A stretch of 64,000 nucleotides of DNA, taken from Microbacterium bovistercoris (GTDB lineage: Bacteria > Actinomycetota > Actinomycetes > Actinomycetales > Microbacteriaceae). Below are positions 39,867 through 48,091 of the stretch, one piece after another. The notes beneath the pieces are model-generated. The model was not told the origin of the DNA. It did no database searches and was given only the letters and a program-made list of their open reading frames with translations. Where the stretch lies: positions 124,001 through 188,000 of the forward strand of contig NZ_QUAB01000046.1 of NCBI RefSeq assembly GCF_003387575.1, given 5' to 3'. A program made the position numbers and the translations under genes. Every line of letters begins with the position of its first letter. Position 1 is the first letter of the stretch.

Positions 39867-40730
39867 TCAGATCATGCTCTTGGTGTGCCAGACCGTCTTC
39901 GTCTCGACGAACGCGGTGATCCGCTCGAGCGATGCGCCCACGGCATCCGTACCGGGAACCGGCGACAGCACGCGCTTCAGTGTCTGCGCCGCATCGATCT
40001 CGAGGTCGATCCAGTTCAGGTCGCCGGCGCCCGCCAGGTCGAGGGCGTTGACGTCGGCATGCGAGGCCAGCCACGGGGCGATCTCGGCCGGAGAACCGGT
40101 CAGCACGTTCACGACGCCGCCGGGGACGTCGCTCGTCGCGAGCACCTCGGCGAGGCTGATCGCCGAGAGCGGATGCCGCTCGCTGGCGATCACCACGACG
40201 CTGTTGCCGGTGACCAGCGCGGGCGCGATCACCGAGACCAGCCCGAGCAGCGCGGTGTCCTGCGGTGCCACGACCGCCACGACGCCCGTGGGCTCCGGCA
40301 CCGAGATGTTGAAGTACGGACCCGCGACGGGGTTGGCGTTGCCGGCGACCTGCGCGTACTTGTCGCACCAGCCCGCGTACCAGACCCACAGGTCGATGGC
40401 GGCGTCGACCTGTGCCCCGGCGGCAGCAGCGGAGACGCCCTCCTGGGCGGCGATCTCGTCCACGAACTGGGCACGGCGACCCTCGAGGATCTCGGCCACG
40501 CGGTAGAGCACCTGGCCGCGGTTGTACGCGGTGGCGCCGGACCAGCCCTTCACCGCCGCACGCGCGGCTACGACGGCATCCCTGGCGTCCTTGCGCGACG
40601 CCTTGGCCGCGTTCGCGAGGAAGTCGCCCTTCTTCGAGAGCACCTCGTAGGTGCGACCGGACTCGCTGCGCGGGAACGCACCGCCGATGGCCAGCTTGTA
40701 GGTCTTCGGAATCGTCAGCCGCTTGCTCAT
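39867..40730 (-). CDS. Truncated aldehyde-dehydrogenase-like protein (no catalytic half)
   Basis: 287 residues from ATG 40730 (MSKRLTIPKTYKLAIGGAFP). Aligns only with the N-terminal coenzyme-binding half of the ALDH fold (WVWYAGWCDKYAQVAG, PTGVVAVVAPQD, VPGGVVNVLTG). The catalytic-cysteine half is missing and the NAD-loop shows AGAGDLNW instead of FTGST. The ATG overlaps the stop of the full-length aldehyde dehydrogenase (40727-40730), so the two are made together. It may be a non-catalytic partner subunit; the intact frame, no stop and preserved codon usage argue against simple decay. Confidence 0.85.
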   Translation of the reverse strand: MSKRLTIPKTYKLAIGGAFPRSESGRTYEVLSKKGDFLANAAKASRKDARDAVVAARAAVKGWSGATAYNRGQVLYRVAEILEGRRAQFVDEIAAQEGVSAAAAGAQVDAAIDLWVWYAGWCDKYAQVAGNANPVAGPYFNISVPEPTGVVAVVAPQDTALLGLVSVIAPALVTGNSVVVIASERHPLSAISLAEVLATSDVPGGVVNVLTGSPAEIAPWLASHADVNALDLAGAGDLNWIDLEIDAAQTLKRVLSPVPGTDAVGASLERITAFVETKTVWHTKSMI

Positions 40731-42169
40731 GCCGCTGCTCCCTTCAGGTACGCGGTCAGGCCGTGCCGGCCGCCCTCGCGGCCGTATCCGGACTCCTTGT
40801 AACCGCCGAACGGACTCGACGGGTCGAAGCGGTTGAAGGTGTTCGCCCACACCACGCCGGCGCGCAGCCGGTCGGCCACGGCGAGGATGCGGGAGCCCTT
40901 GTCGCTCCAGATGCCGGCCGACAGGCCGTAGGGCGTGTTGTTGGCCTTGGCGATCGCCTCGGCCGGCGTGCGGAAGGTCAGCACCGAAAGAACGGGGCCG
41001 AAGACCTCGTCACGGGCGATCCGGTGAGACGCCTCGACGCCGGTGAAGATCGTCGGGGCGAACCAGAAGCCCTTCTCGGGGATGGCGCAGTCCGCGGTCC
41101 AGCGCTCGGCGCCCTCGGCCTCGCCGATGTCGCTCAGCTCGCGGATGCGGGCCAGCTGGGCGGCGGAGTTGATCGCGCCGATGTCGGTGTTCTTGTCGAG
41201 CGGGTCGCCCAGGCGCAGGGTGGACAACCGGTGCTTGAGCCGGTCGATGACCTCGTCGTGGATGGATTCCTGCACGAGCAGTCGACTGCCCGCGCAGCAC
41301 ACGTGGCCCTGGTTGAAGAAGATGCCGTTGACGATGCCCTCGACGGCCTGGTCGATCGGCGCATCGTCGAACACGATGTTCGCGGCCTTGCCGCCGAGCT
41401 CGAGCGTCACCTTCTTGTGCGTACCGGCGACGGCCTTGGCGATGTCGCGGCCGACACCGGTCGACCCCGTGAAGGCGACCTTGTCGACATCCGGATGCCG
41501 CACGAGCGTCGCTCCGGTGGCGCCGGCACCGGTGACGATGTTCACCACGCCGGCGGGAAGGTCGGCCTGCTGCAGGATCTCAGCGAAGATCAGCGCCGTC
41601 AGCGGAGTGGTCTCGGCAGGCTTCAGTACAACGGTGTTCCCTGCAGCGAGCGCAGGCGCGAGCTTCCAGGCCAGCATGAGCAGCGGGAAGTTCCACGGGA
41701 TGATCTGCCCTGCCACGCCGAGCGCCTTCGGGTTCGCACCGAGGCCCGCGTAGTCGAGCTTGTCGGCCCAGCCCGCGTAGTAGAAGAACCAGGAGGCGAC
41801 CAGCGGCACGTCGACGTCGCGGCTCTCCTTGATCGGCTTGCCGTTGTCGAGGCTCTCGGCCACGGCCAGCTCGCGGGCGCGCTCCTGCACCAGGCGGGCG
41901 ATCCGGAACAGGTACTTGCCCCTGTCGCGTCCGCTCATCTTCGACCAGGTCTTCTCGTACGCGCGGCGGGCGGCGGCGACGGCACGGTCGATGTCGTGCT
42001 CGTCCGCCGCGGCGACCTCGGCGATGCGAGTCTCATCTGCCGGCGAGATCGTGACGAAGCTCTTGCCGCCCCCGTCGGTGAACTCGCCGTCGATGAACAG
42101 CCCGTAGCTGTCGCGCAGGTTCAGGATCGCCTTCGACTCGGGCGCCGGCGCGTATTCCAGGAATGACAT
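40727..42169 (-). CDS. Aldehyde dehydrogenase of the deoxyribose module
   Basis: 480 residues, standard NAD-dependent ALDH: NFPLLMLAWKLAPALAAGN, FTGSTGVGRDIAKAV, general base ELGGKAANIVFDD and catalytic Cys in NQGHVCCAGSRLLVQE. Likely oxidises acetaldehyde, or another aldehyde, released by the upstream DeoC. GAGGA ribosome binding site with a TTTAAT spacer. It lies 33 bp after deoC and is coupled to the truncated paralogue downstream. Confidence 0.93.
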   Translation of the reverse strand: MSFLEYAPAPESKAILNLRDSYGLFIDGEFTDGGGKSFVTISPADETRIAEVAAADEHDIDRAVAAARRAYEKTWSKMSGRDRGKYLFRIARLVQERARELAVAESLDNGKPIKESRDVDVPLVASWFFYYAGWADKLDYAGLGANPKALGVAGQIIPWNFPLLMLAWKLAPALAAGNTVVLKPAETTPLTALIFAEILQQADLPAGVVNIVTGAGATGATLVRHPDVDKVAFTGSTGVGRDIAKAVAGTHKKVTLELGGKAANIVFDDAPIDQAVEGIVNGIFFNQGHVCCAGSRLLVQESIHDEVIDRLKHRLSTLRLGDPLDKNTDIGAINSAAQLARIRELSDIGEAEGAERWTADCAIPEKGFWFAPTIFTGVEASHRIARDEVFGPVLSVLTFRTPAEAIAKANNTPYGLSAGIWSDKGSRILAVADRLRAGVVWANTFNRFDPSSPFGGYKESGYGREGGRHGLTAYLKGAAA

Positions 42170-42202
42170 ATTAAATCCTCGGTTGCTGAGCTCGACGAAG
42201 TA

Positions 42203-43204
42203 TCAGTCGATGGTGACGTAGTCGGGGCCGGAGTAGTGTCCGGTCGTGAGCTTCTGACGCTGCAGCAGCACGTCGTTGAGCAGGCTGGAGGCGCCGAAGC
42301 GGAACAGGTGCGGCTGCAGCCATTCCTCGCCGGCGGTCTCGGCGACGGTGACGAGGTAGCGCACGGCATCCTTCGACGAGCGGATGCCGCCGGCCGGCTT
42401 GACGCCGATCTTCTCGCCGGTGGCCCGGTGCCAGTCGCGCACCGTCTCGAGCATGAGCAGCGTGGTGGGCAGTGTGGCAGCCGGCTGCACCTTGCCGGTC
42501 GATGTCTTGATGAAGTCGCCGCCTGCGAGGATCGACAGCCACGACGCGCGCTTGATGTTGTCGTAGGTGTTCAGCTCACCGGTCTCCATGATGACCTTGA
42601 GCGAGGCGTAGCTGCCGTCCGGGCGGCGGCAGGCCTCCTTCACCCGGGCGATCTGGTCGAACACCAGCCCGTAGTGCCCGGAGAGGAATGCCCCGCGGTC
42701 GATCACCATGTCGATCTCGTCCGCACCGGCGGCCACCGCATCGGCGGTGTCGGCCAGCTTCACATCCATCGATGCGCGGCCGGACGGAAACGCCGTCGCC
42801 ACGGCGGCGACCGAGATGAGCCCGTCGTCGGGGTCTCCGTGCGCAGCGCCGAGAGCCTCGACCGCGTGCGGGACCATGTCGCCGTACACGCACACCGCCG
42901 CCACACGCGGTGTGCTCGGATCAGCGGCATCCGGCGTCTTCGCCTTCGACACGAGCGAGCGCACCTTGCCTGCCGTGTCGGCGCCTTCCAAGGTGGTCAG
43001 GTCGATCAGCGAGATGATCTTGTCGAGCGCCCAGGCCTTGGACGTGGTCTTGATCGAACGGGTCGCGAGGCCCGCCGCGCGCTGCTCCAGGCCGACGGCG
43101 TCGACACCGGGCAGGCCGTGCAGGAAGCGCCGCAGGGTGGCGTCGTCGGGCTCGGCGCCCAGCACGTCGACAGCCGTGCGGCGGCTGAGTTCAGTAGTCG
43201 TCAC
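42203..43204 (-). CDS. deoC: Deoxyribose-phosphate aldolase
   Basis: Cleaves 2-deoxyribose-5-phosphate to glyceraldehyde-3-phosphate and acetaldehyde via a Schiff base. 333 residues, the long DeoC type with an N-terminal extension; KTSTGK motif in FIKTSTGKVQPAA includes the Schiff-base lysine, preceded by EIDMVIDRGAFL and LKVIMETGELNT. Start GTG overlaps the sorC stop (GTGA, 43201-43204). Product acetaldehyde explains the ALDH genes that follow. Confidence 0.94.
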   Translation of the reverse strand: MTTTELSRRTAVDVLGAEPDDATLRRFLHGLPGVDAVGLEQRAAGLATRSIKTTSKAWALDKIISLIDLTTLEGADTAGKVRSLVSKAKTPDAADPSTPRVAAVCVYGDMVPHAVEALGAAHGDPDDGLISVAAVATAFPSGRASMDVKLADTADAVAAGADEIDMVIDRGAFLSGHYGLVFDQIARVKEACRRPDGSYASLKVIMETGELNTYDNIKRASWLSILAGGDFIKTSTGKVQPAATLPTTLLMLETVRDWHRATGEKIGVKPAGGIRSSKDAVRYLVTVAETAGEEWLQPHLFRFGASSLLNDVLLQRQKLTTGHYSGPDYVTID

Positions 43205-44130
43205 TTCTCCTCCAAGAGGGCTCGGGCAGTGGTCTCATCGGTCACCAGCACGGTGCAGAGCCCGGTGCTGACGACTGTACGCGCGATGTCGTGCTTCGTC
43301 TCGCCTGCGGAGACGAAGATCGCCCGGTCTGCGGCACGCAGCCGGTCCAGGCCGATGCCGACGGTCCGCTCGTCGAGCTGCGGGTCGACGATGTTCCCGT
43401 CGGCGTCGATGTAGCGCCCGAGCACGTCGCCGACGGCGCCGCGTCGGGAGAGCTCCGCGATGTCGCCCTCCGACAGGTAGCCGTTCTCGACGTGGGCGGA
43501 CGCCGGATCGCAGGCGCCGGCGGTGAAGAGATAGGTCTGCGCGTGCGCAGCCTGGTCGAGGATGCCTCCGACGGTGCGGTCCGCCTCGATGGCCTGCTTG
43601 GTCTCGACGCGCTCGAGGATGGCGGGGCTCGGCAACAGCACCGCGTGTCCGCCGCCGCGCTGGGCGATCGTGGATGCCAGCGACGCGGCGTTGCCGGAGC
43701 GACGGTTGACCGTCACTCCCCCGTTGGTCTGCACGACGGTGACGCCGCGGGCCCATCCCTCGGGCAGCGCGTCGGCGACAGCGGTCAGGGTTCGGCCCCA
43801 GCTGACGGCAAGGGTGCGCGGCACCGGGCGGAGGGCGGTCAGGTAGTCGGCGGCGGCCTGCGCCACCCGCTCGAGCTCCTGACCGTCGGATGCGGGGGCC
43901 ACGATCGCGTCGGTCAGTCCGTACCGCGCGCAGAGCTCGCGCTCCAGCCCGAGCCGCCTGGCGCGCGGATGGACGATCTCGATGCGCACGATGCCGCGCT
44001 CACGGGCCTGGACGAGCAGCCGACCGGCCTTCCAGCGGGAGATGCCGAGCAGGGCGCCGACTTCGTCCTGGGTCTTGCCCTCGTCGTAGGTGAGTTCGGC
44101 GACACGCACCATCAGCAGTTCGTCGTCCAC
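43201..44130 (-). CDS. SorC/DeoR-type sugar-binding transcriptional regulator
   Basis: 309 residues from GTG 44130, GGGAGG before it. N-terminal HTH (VRVAELTYDEGKTQDEVGALLGISRWKAGRLLVQAR), C-terminal SorC sugar-phosphate-binding domain (LAVSWGRTLTAVADALPEG, TVVQTNGGV, GIGLDRLRAADRAIFVSAGE). In an operon with deoC, so deoxyribose-5-phosphate or a related sugar phosphate is the probable effector. A perfect palindrome just upstream (44144-44156) suggests autorepression. First gene of the deoxyribose unit. Confidence 0.9.
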   Translation of the reverse strand: MDDELLMVRVAELTYDEGKTQDEVGALLGISRWKAGRLLVQARERGIVRIEIVHPRARRLGLERELCARYGLTDAIVAPASDGQELERVAQAAADYLTALRPVPRTLAVSWGRTLTAVADALPEGWARGVTVVQTNGGVTVNRRSGNAASLASTIAQRGGGHAVLLPSPAILERVETKQAIEADRTVGGILDQAAHAQTYLFTAGACDPASAHVENGYLSEGDIAELSRRGAVGDVLGRYIDADGNIVDPQLDERTVGIGLDRLRAADRAIFVSAGETKHDIARTVVSTGLCTVLVTDETTARALLEEK

Positions 44131-44143
44131 GGCATCCTCCCTT

Positions 44144-44156
44144 CCTGGAATCCAGG
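44144..44156. promoter_or_regulatory. Palindrome upstream of sorC-type regulator
   Basis: CCTGGA-A-TCCAGG, perfect 6-bp arms, 14 bp before the GTG start. Candidate operator of the regulator. Confidence 0.45.
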
Positions 44157-44276
44157 GTACTGAGAATGCGCGCTGCGCGCGCCGTTGTGCTCAGATGAGC
44201 AGCCTTCTTCGCTCCCCTGCGCAACCGCGCCGGCCGGGCCCGGTTCGGATCGCCGGCGGCATCCGAGGACGACGAA

Positions 44277-44304
44277 GGGCGGCCCGGCGATTGCCGGACC
44301 GCCC
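44277..44304 (-). terminator. Terminator after clpP2
   Basis: Arms 44277-44288 and 44293-44304 pair over 12 bp (one mismatch) around a four-base loop. It ends the clpP1-clpP2 transcript on the minus strand, before the deo regulator. Confidence 0.7.
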
Positions 44305-44319
44305 CTGCGAACGGATGCC

Positions 44320-44961
44320 TCAGGCGCGCTTGCGGCTGGTGAGCACCTGGTCGACGATGCCGTACTCCTTGGCCTGCTCGGCCGAGAGGATGTTGTCGCG
44401 GTCGATGTCCCGGTTGACCTTCTCGACGGGCTGGCCGGTGTGACGTGCCATGGTCTCCTCGAGCCAAGTGCGCATGCGCAGGATCTCGGCGGCCTGGATC
44501 TCGATGTCGGACGCCTGGCCGTGACCGGCCTCGCCCATCGCCGGCTGGTGCATCAGCACGCGGGCGTTGGGCAGCGCGAGGCGCTTGCCCGGCGCACCGG
44601 CGGCGAGCAGCACCGATGCCGCGGACGCGGCCTGGCCGAGCACGACGGTCTGGATCTGCGGCGCGACGTACTGCATCGTGTCGTAGATCGCGGTCATGGC
44701 CGTGAAGGAACCACCGGGCGAGTTGATGTACATCGTGATGTCGCGCTCGGAGTCCTGGCTCTCCAGCACGAGCAGCTGCGCCATGACGTCGTCGGCGGAC
44801 GCGTCGTCGACCTGCACGCCGAGGAAGATCACGCGATCCTCGAACAGCTTGTTGTACGGGTCCTGGCGCTTGAAGCCGTAGGCTGTGCGCTCCTCGAACT
44901 GCGGGAGGACGTAGCGGCTGGAGGGAAGGTTGCCGGCAGCGCGGAAAGTGGGTGTGTACAT
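44320..44961 (-). CDS. clpP2: ATP-dependent Clp protease proteolytic subunit (second copy)
   Basis: 213 residues from ATG 44961 (MYTPTFRAAGNLPSSRYV). Serine protease triad: Ser in GQAASAASVLLAAG, His in VLMHQPAMGEAG; the third residue lies in the C-terminal half near DRDNILSAEQA. Actinobacterial ClpP proteolysis uses a mixed ClpP1P2 core; this is the second gene and ends the unit before a terminator. ClpX, its partner, is 9.4 kb away in the same direction. Confidence 0.95.
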   Translation of the reverse strand: MYTPTFRAAGNLPSSRYVLPQFEERTAYGFKRQDPYNKLFEDRVIFLGVQVDDASADDVMAQLLVLESQDSERDITMYINSPGGSFTAMTAIYDTMQYVAPQIQTVVLGQAASAASVLLAAGAPGKRLALPNARVLMHQPAMGEAGHGQASDIEIQAAEILRMRTWLEETMARHTGQPVEKVNRDIDRDNILSAEQAKEYGIVDQVLTSRKRA

Positions 44962-44977
44962 GTGTGTGCTCTCCTGC

Positions 44978-45568
44978 TTACTTGTCCGCACCGGTGCCAC
45001 CGCCGCCGTGCACGTCACTGGCGTGCTCGCGGATGTGGTCGACGAAACCGTACTCGAGCGCCTCGTCCGCAGTGAACCAGCGGTCGCGGTCGCCATCCTC
45101 GTTGATCTGCTCGACAGACTTGCCGGTCTGCGAGGCGGTGATCTCAGCGAGGCGCTTCTTCATCGACAGGATGAGCTGCGCCTGCGTCTGGATGTCGCTG
45201 GCCGTTCCGCCGAAGCCGCCGTGCGGCTGGTGCAGCAGCACGCGGGCGTTCGGAGTGATGTAGCGCTTGCCCTTGGTGCCGCTGGTGAGCAGCAGCTGGC
45301 CCATCGACGCGGCCATGCCGATGCCGACGGTCACGATGTCGTTCGGCACGAACTGCATGGTGTCGTAGATCGCCATGCCCGCGGTGATCGAACCACCGGG
45401 CGAGTTGATGTAGAGGTAGATGTCCTTCTCGGGGTCCTCAGCGGCGAGAAGGAGGATCTTCGCGCAGATCTCATTCGCGTTCTCGTCGCGCACCTCCGAG
45501 CCCAGCCAGATGATGCGGTCCTTCAGCAGCCTGTCGAAGACACTCGTCGCGACCAGGGGTTCAGCCAT
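44978..45568 (-). CDS. clpP1: ATP-dependent Clp protease proteolytic subunit (first copy)
   Basis: 196 residues from ATG 45568 ([18 protein letters not shown]). Ser in [17 protein letters not shown] and His in [12 protein letters not shown]. In-frame sequence upstream is not protease-like, so this ATG with AGGAG before it was chosen. Separated from clpP2 by 16 bp. A TAGATT -10 candidate is at 45606-45601. Confidence 0.95.
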   Translation of the reverse strand: MAEPLVATSVFDRLLKDRIIWLGSEVRDENANEICAKILLLAAEDPEKDIYLYINSPGGSITAGMAIYDTMQFVPNDIVTVGIGMAASMGQLLLTSGTKGKRYITPNARVLLHQPHGGFGGTASDIQTQAQLILSMKKRLAEITASQTGKSVEQINEDGDRDRWFTADEALEYGFVDHIREHASDVHGGGGTGADK

Positions 45569-45649
45569 TTCAGCTCCTGTTTCCGTGTTTCGGTGATTCG
45601 AATCTACCGGCGACAACGTCGCGCGAAGGCGCTGTTCGCCGTCGGCATA

Positions 45650-46138
45650 TCAGCGCGCCCCGCCGAGCTCCCGCGCGTAGGCGGCCACCGACCTCCGATA
45701 CTGCGGCAGGTGCGGCGCCAGGGTCTCCAGCGCGACGGATGCCGCACCCGTCGCATCGCCCGCCGAGGCCAGGGCGAGCGCGTAGAAGGCTGATGCGGCA
45801 TCCGCCAGCTCTCCCCCTCGCTCACGCTCCTCACGCAGCATCCGCACGGCCTCGTCGACCTTGCCGAGGTTGCGCAGGGTGCTGGCGAGCTGGATCGTCG
45901 CCTGTGCGCGACGCGACTCGTCCAGCCCGCCGCTCAGAGCCAGCCGGTAGAGGACCTCCGCCTCCCCCTCGAGACCTGCCGCGTCGCGTGCGCCGGCGCG
46001 TTCGAACTGCGCGACCGGCTCGTGCATCCCGCGCTCCATCGCGAGTGCGTCGATCCGGCGGATCCGCTCACGGTCCGACAGCGCGTCGTCGTCCCAGACC
46101 GCGTCCACGCGGTCCTGCCAGTCGTCCCGCTCATCCAT
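45650..46138 (-). CDS. Tetratricopeptide-repeat protein
   Basis: 162 residues from ATG 46138 (MDERDDWQDRVDAVWDDDA), acidic N-terminus then two or three TPR helical hairpins (AEVLYRLALSGGLDESRRAQATIQLASTLRNLG is one full motif with the W4-like and A20 pattern). The repeats mediate protein-protein contacts; the partner is unknown. Its GGAGGAC ribosome binding site lies in the end of the tig terminator region. It separates tig from clpP1. Confidence 0.8.
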   Translation of the reverse strand: MDERDDWQDRVDAVWDDDALSDRERIRRIDALAMERGMHEPVAQFERAGARDAAGLEGEAEVLYRLALSGGLDESRRAQATIQLASTLRNLGKVDEAVRMLREERERGGELADAASAFYALALASAGDATGAASVALETLAPHLPQYRRSVAAYARELGGAR

Positions 46139-46155
46139 GTCGTCCTCCGGATACG

Positions 46156-46187
46156 CGAGAGGCGGATGCCGCAGCATCCGCCTCTCG
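46156..46187 (-). terminator. Terminator after tig
   Basis: Perfect 14-bp stem (46156-46169 with 46174-46187) around CGCA, on the minus strand between tig and the TPR gene. Confidence 0.85.
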
Positions 46188-46204
46188 TCACGATCTGTGT
46201 GAGA

Positions 46205-47734
46205 TCACTCGGCCTTCTCGGCCTCGTCCTTCTTCTCCGCGGCCTTCTTGGCAGCGCGGGTCTTCGGGGCGGGCTTCTCGTCAGCCTCGGCGTCGTCGGC
46301 CTTCTTCGCTGCGGCCTTCTTCGCCGGCGCCTTCTTGGCGGGGGCCTCGGCGTCGTCCGACTTCTCGGCGGCCTTCTTGGCAGCGGGCTTCTTGGCAGGA
46401 GCCTTCTTGGCCGGCTTCTCCTCGACGGGCGCCTCCTCAGCGGCATCCTCGTCGGAGTCGTCGCCGATGACCGGGGTCAGGTCCACGGCCTTGCCGTTGC
46501 TGTCCACGACCGAGACCTTGCCGAGTGCGATCGCCAGGGCCTTGTTGCGGGCGACCTCGCCGACCAGTGCGGGCAGCTGGTTGCCGGCCTGCAGAGCCTC
46601 GACGAACTCCTGCGGAGCCATGCCGTACTGCGCGGCGGACTGGATGAGGTACTGGCTGAGCTCCTCCTGCGAGACCTGCACGTCCGAGCCCTCGGCGATG
46701 GTGTCCAGCAGCACCTGCGTGCGGAACTGCTTCTCGCTGGCCTCGGCGACCTCGGCACGGTGCTCGTCGTCCTCGAGACGACCCTCGGACTCGAGGTGGT
46801 TGTGCACCTCGTCCTCGATGAGCTGAGCCGGGACCGGGATCTCGATCTGCTCGAGCAGGGTCTCGATGAGCTGGTCGCGAGCGGCGGAGCCCTGCGTGAA
46901 CAGGCCCTGCTCGGAGACGCGCTCGACGAGGCTGGCGCGCAGCTCGGCGATGGTGTCGAACTCGCTGGCCATCTGCGCGAAGTCGTCGTCGGCCTCGGGC
47001 AGCTCGCGCTCCTTCACGGCCTTGACGCTCACGGAGACCTCGGCCTCTTCGCCGGCGCGGTCGCCGCCGACGAGCTTCGAGCGGAACGTGGTGTCCTCAC
47101 CGGCGGTGAGCGAGTCGATCGCCTCGTCGATGCCCTCGAGCAGCTCGCCGGAGCCGATCTCGTAGGACACGCCGTCGGCGCGGTCGATCTCGGTGCCGTC
47201 GATCGTCGCAACCAGGTCGAGGTCGACGAAGTCGCCCTTGGCGGCCGGGCGGTCGACGGGGATCAGCGTGCCGAAGCGGCTGCGCAGACGGTCGAGCTCG
47301 GCGTCGACGGCGGCGTCGTCGGTCTCGACGGCGTCGACGGTCACGGTGATGCCGGACAGGTCGGGCAGCTCGATCTCGGGGCGCACGTCGACCTCGACGT
47401 CGACGAGCAGGTCGCCGGAGAAGTCCTTCTCGTTCGGCCACTGGGTGATGTCTGCCGAGGGACGGCCGACGATGCGGACGGAGTGCTCGGCGGCGGCCTC
47501 ACGGAAGAAGCGGTCGAGGGCCTCGTTCACGGCGTGCTCGATGACCGCGCCGCGGCCGATGCGCTGGTCGATGATCGGCGCGGGGACCTTGCCCTTGCGG
47601 AAGCCGGGGATCTGCACGTCCTGAGCGATGTGCTCGTACGCGTGCTCGATGCTGGGCTTGAGGTCCTCGGGGGTGACCGTGATCGTGAGCTTGACCCGGG
47701 TCGGGGACAGCTTCTCGACGGTGCTGTTGGCCAT
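46205..47734 (-). CDS. tig: Trigger factor with a long Lys/Ala-rich tail
   Basis: Ribosome-associated chaperone and peptidyl-prolyl isomerase. 509 residues: N-terminal ribosome-binding domain (signature [17 protein letters not shown]), FKBP-type PPIase domain (about 150-240, [20 protein letters not shown]), helical C-terminal chaperone arms, and then from about residue 425 a tail rich in PAKKA/KKAAEK repeats and acidic Glu/Asp, some 80 residues long. The core has the usual length; the tail resembles a histone H1-like disordered region. AAGGAGAA ribosome binding site. Cluster with clpP1/P2 follows. Confidence 0.96.
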   Translation of the reverse strand: MANSTVEKLSPTRVKLTITVTPEDLKPSIEHAYEHIAQDVQIPGFRKGKVPAPIIDQRIGRGAVIEHAVNEALDRFFREAAAEHSVRIVGRPSADITQWPNEKDFSGDLLVDVEVDVRPEIELPDLSGITVTVDAVETDDAAVDAELDRLRSRFGTLIPVDRPAAKGDFVDLDLVATIDGTEIDRADGVSYEIGSGELLEGIDEAIDSLTAGEDTTFRSKLVGGDRAGEEAEVSVSVKAVKERELPEADDDFAQMASEFDTIAELRASLVERVSEQGLFTQGSAARDQLIETLLEQIEIPVPAQLIEDEVHNHLESEGRLEDDEHRAEVAEASEKQFRTQVLLDTIAEGSDVQVSQEELSQYLIQSAAQYGMAPQEFVEALQAGNQLPALVGEVARNKALAIALGKVSVVDSNGKAVDLTPVIGDDSDEDAAEEAPVEEKPAKKAPAKKPAAKKAAEKSDDAEAPAKKAPAKKAAAKKADDAEADEKPAPKTRAAKKAAEKKDEAEKAE

Positions 47735-47794
47735 GCTGGTTCGTTCTCCTTGTGATTTCCGCGCCGAGGCGCGGCCGTGAGGTATCGGGGGCCG

Positions 47795-47871
47795 TGGTCG
47801 GGGCGACAGGATTTGAACCTGCGACCTCCCGCTCCCAAAGCGGGCGCTCTACCAAGCTGAGCTACGCCCCG
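47795..47871 (-). tRNA. tRNA-Pro (anticodon TGG)
   Basis: Acceptor CGGGGCG/CGCCCCG with discriminator A and a genome-encoded CCA (47797-47795). D arm GCTC-AGCTTGGTA-GAGC, anticodon stem CCCGC/GCGGG around TTTGGGA (anticodon TGG), T arm GCAGG-TTCAAAT-CCTGT. A TAGACT box at 47910-47905 may be its -10. Divergent from the tRNA-Gly gene. Confidence 0.95.
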
Positions 47872-47957
47872 GTAACACCCGCACACGCGGGAACGGCCTC
47901 AACGAGTCTAACGGACAGGAGCACTCGATCCGTCCGCTATGCTTGTGGAGCCGGTCC

Positions 47958-48031
47958 GGGGATGTAGCTCAATGGTAGAGCCTCAGTCTTCCAAACTGAT
48001 TACGCGGGTTCGATTCCCGTCATCCCCTCCA
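47958..48031 (+). tRNA. tRNA-Gly (anticodon TCC)
   Basis: Acceptor GGGGATG/CATCCCC, discriminator T, encoded CCA (48029-48031). Anticodon stem TCAGT/ACTGA around CTTCCAA (anticodon TCC), T arm GCGGG-TTCGATT-CCCGT. A TATGCT (47938-47943) could be its -10. A terminator follows at once. Confidence 0.95.
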
Positions 48032-48037
48032 GAACGC

Positions 48038-48066
48038 AAAGGCCCCCGCAATATGCGGGGGCCTTT
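48038..48066 (+). terminator. Terminator after tRNA-Gly
   Basis: AAAGGCCCCCGCA (48038-48050), loop ATA, TGCGGGGGCCTTT (48054-48066), 13 perfect base pairs with a terminal U-run. Confidence 0.9.
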
Positions 48067-48079
48067 CGCATATGCATGG

Positions 48080-48085
48080 GATGAT
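48080..48085 (+). promoter_or_regulatory. -10 element candidate of a leaderless promoter for the HExxH gene
   Basis: GATGAT, six bases (CTCGCC), ATG at 48092. Matches the spacing of the other leaderless starts but is a weaker box. Confidence 0.4.
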
Positions 48086-48091
48086 CTCGCC

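Noticed and set aside
39867..40730. Half-length aldehyde dehydrogenase as a pseudogene
   Set aside because: Full open frame, clean ATG overlapping the upstream stop, and normal codon usage; no trace of the missing half follows it.
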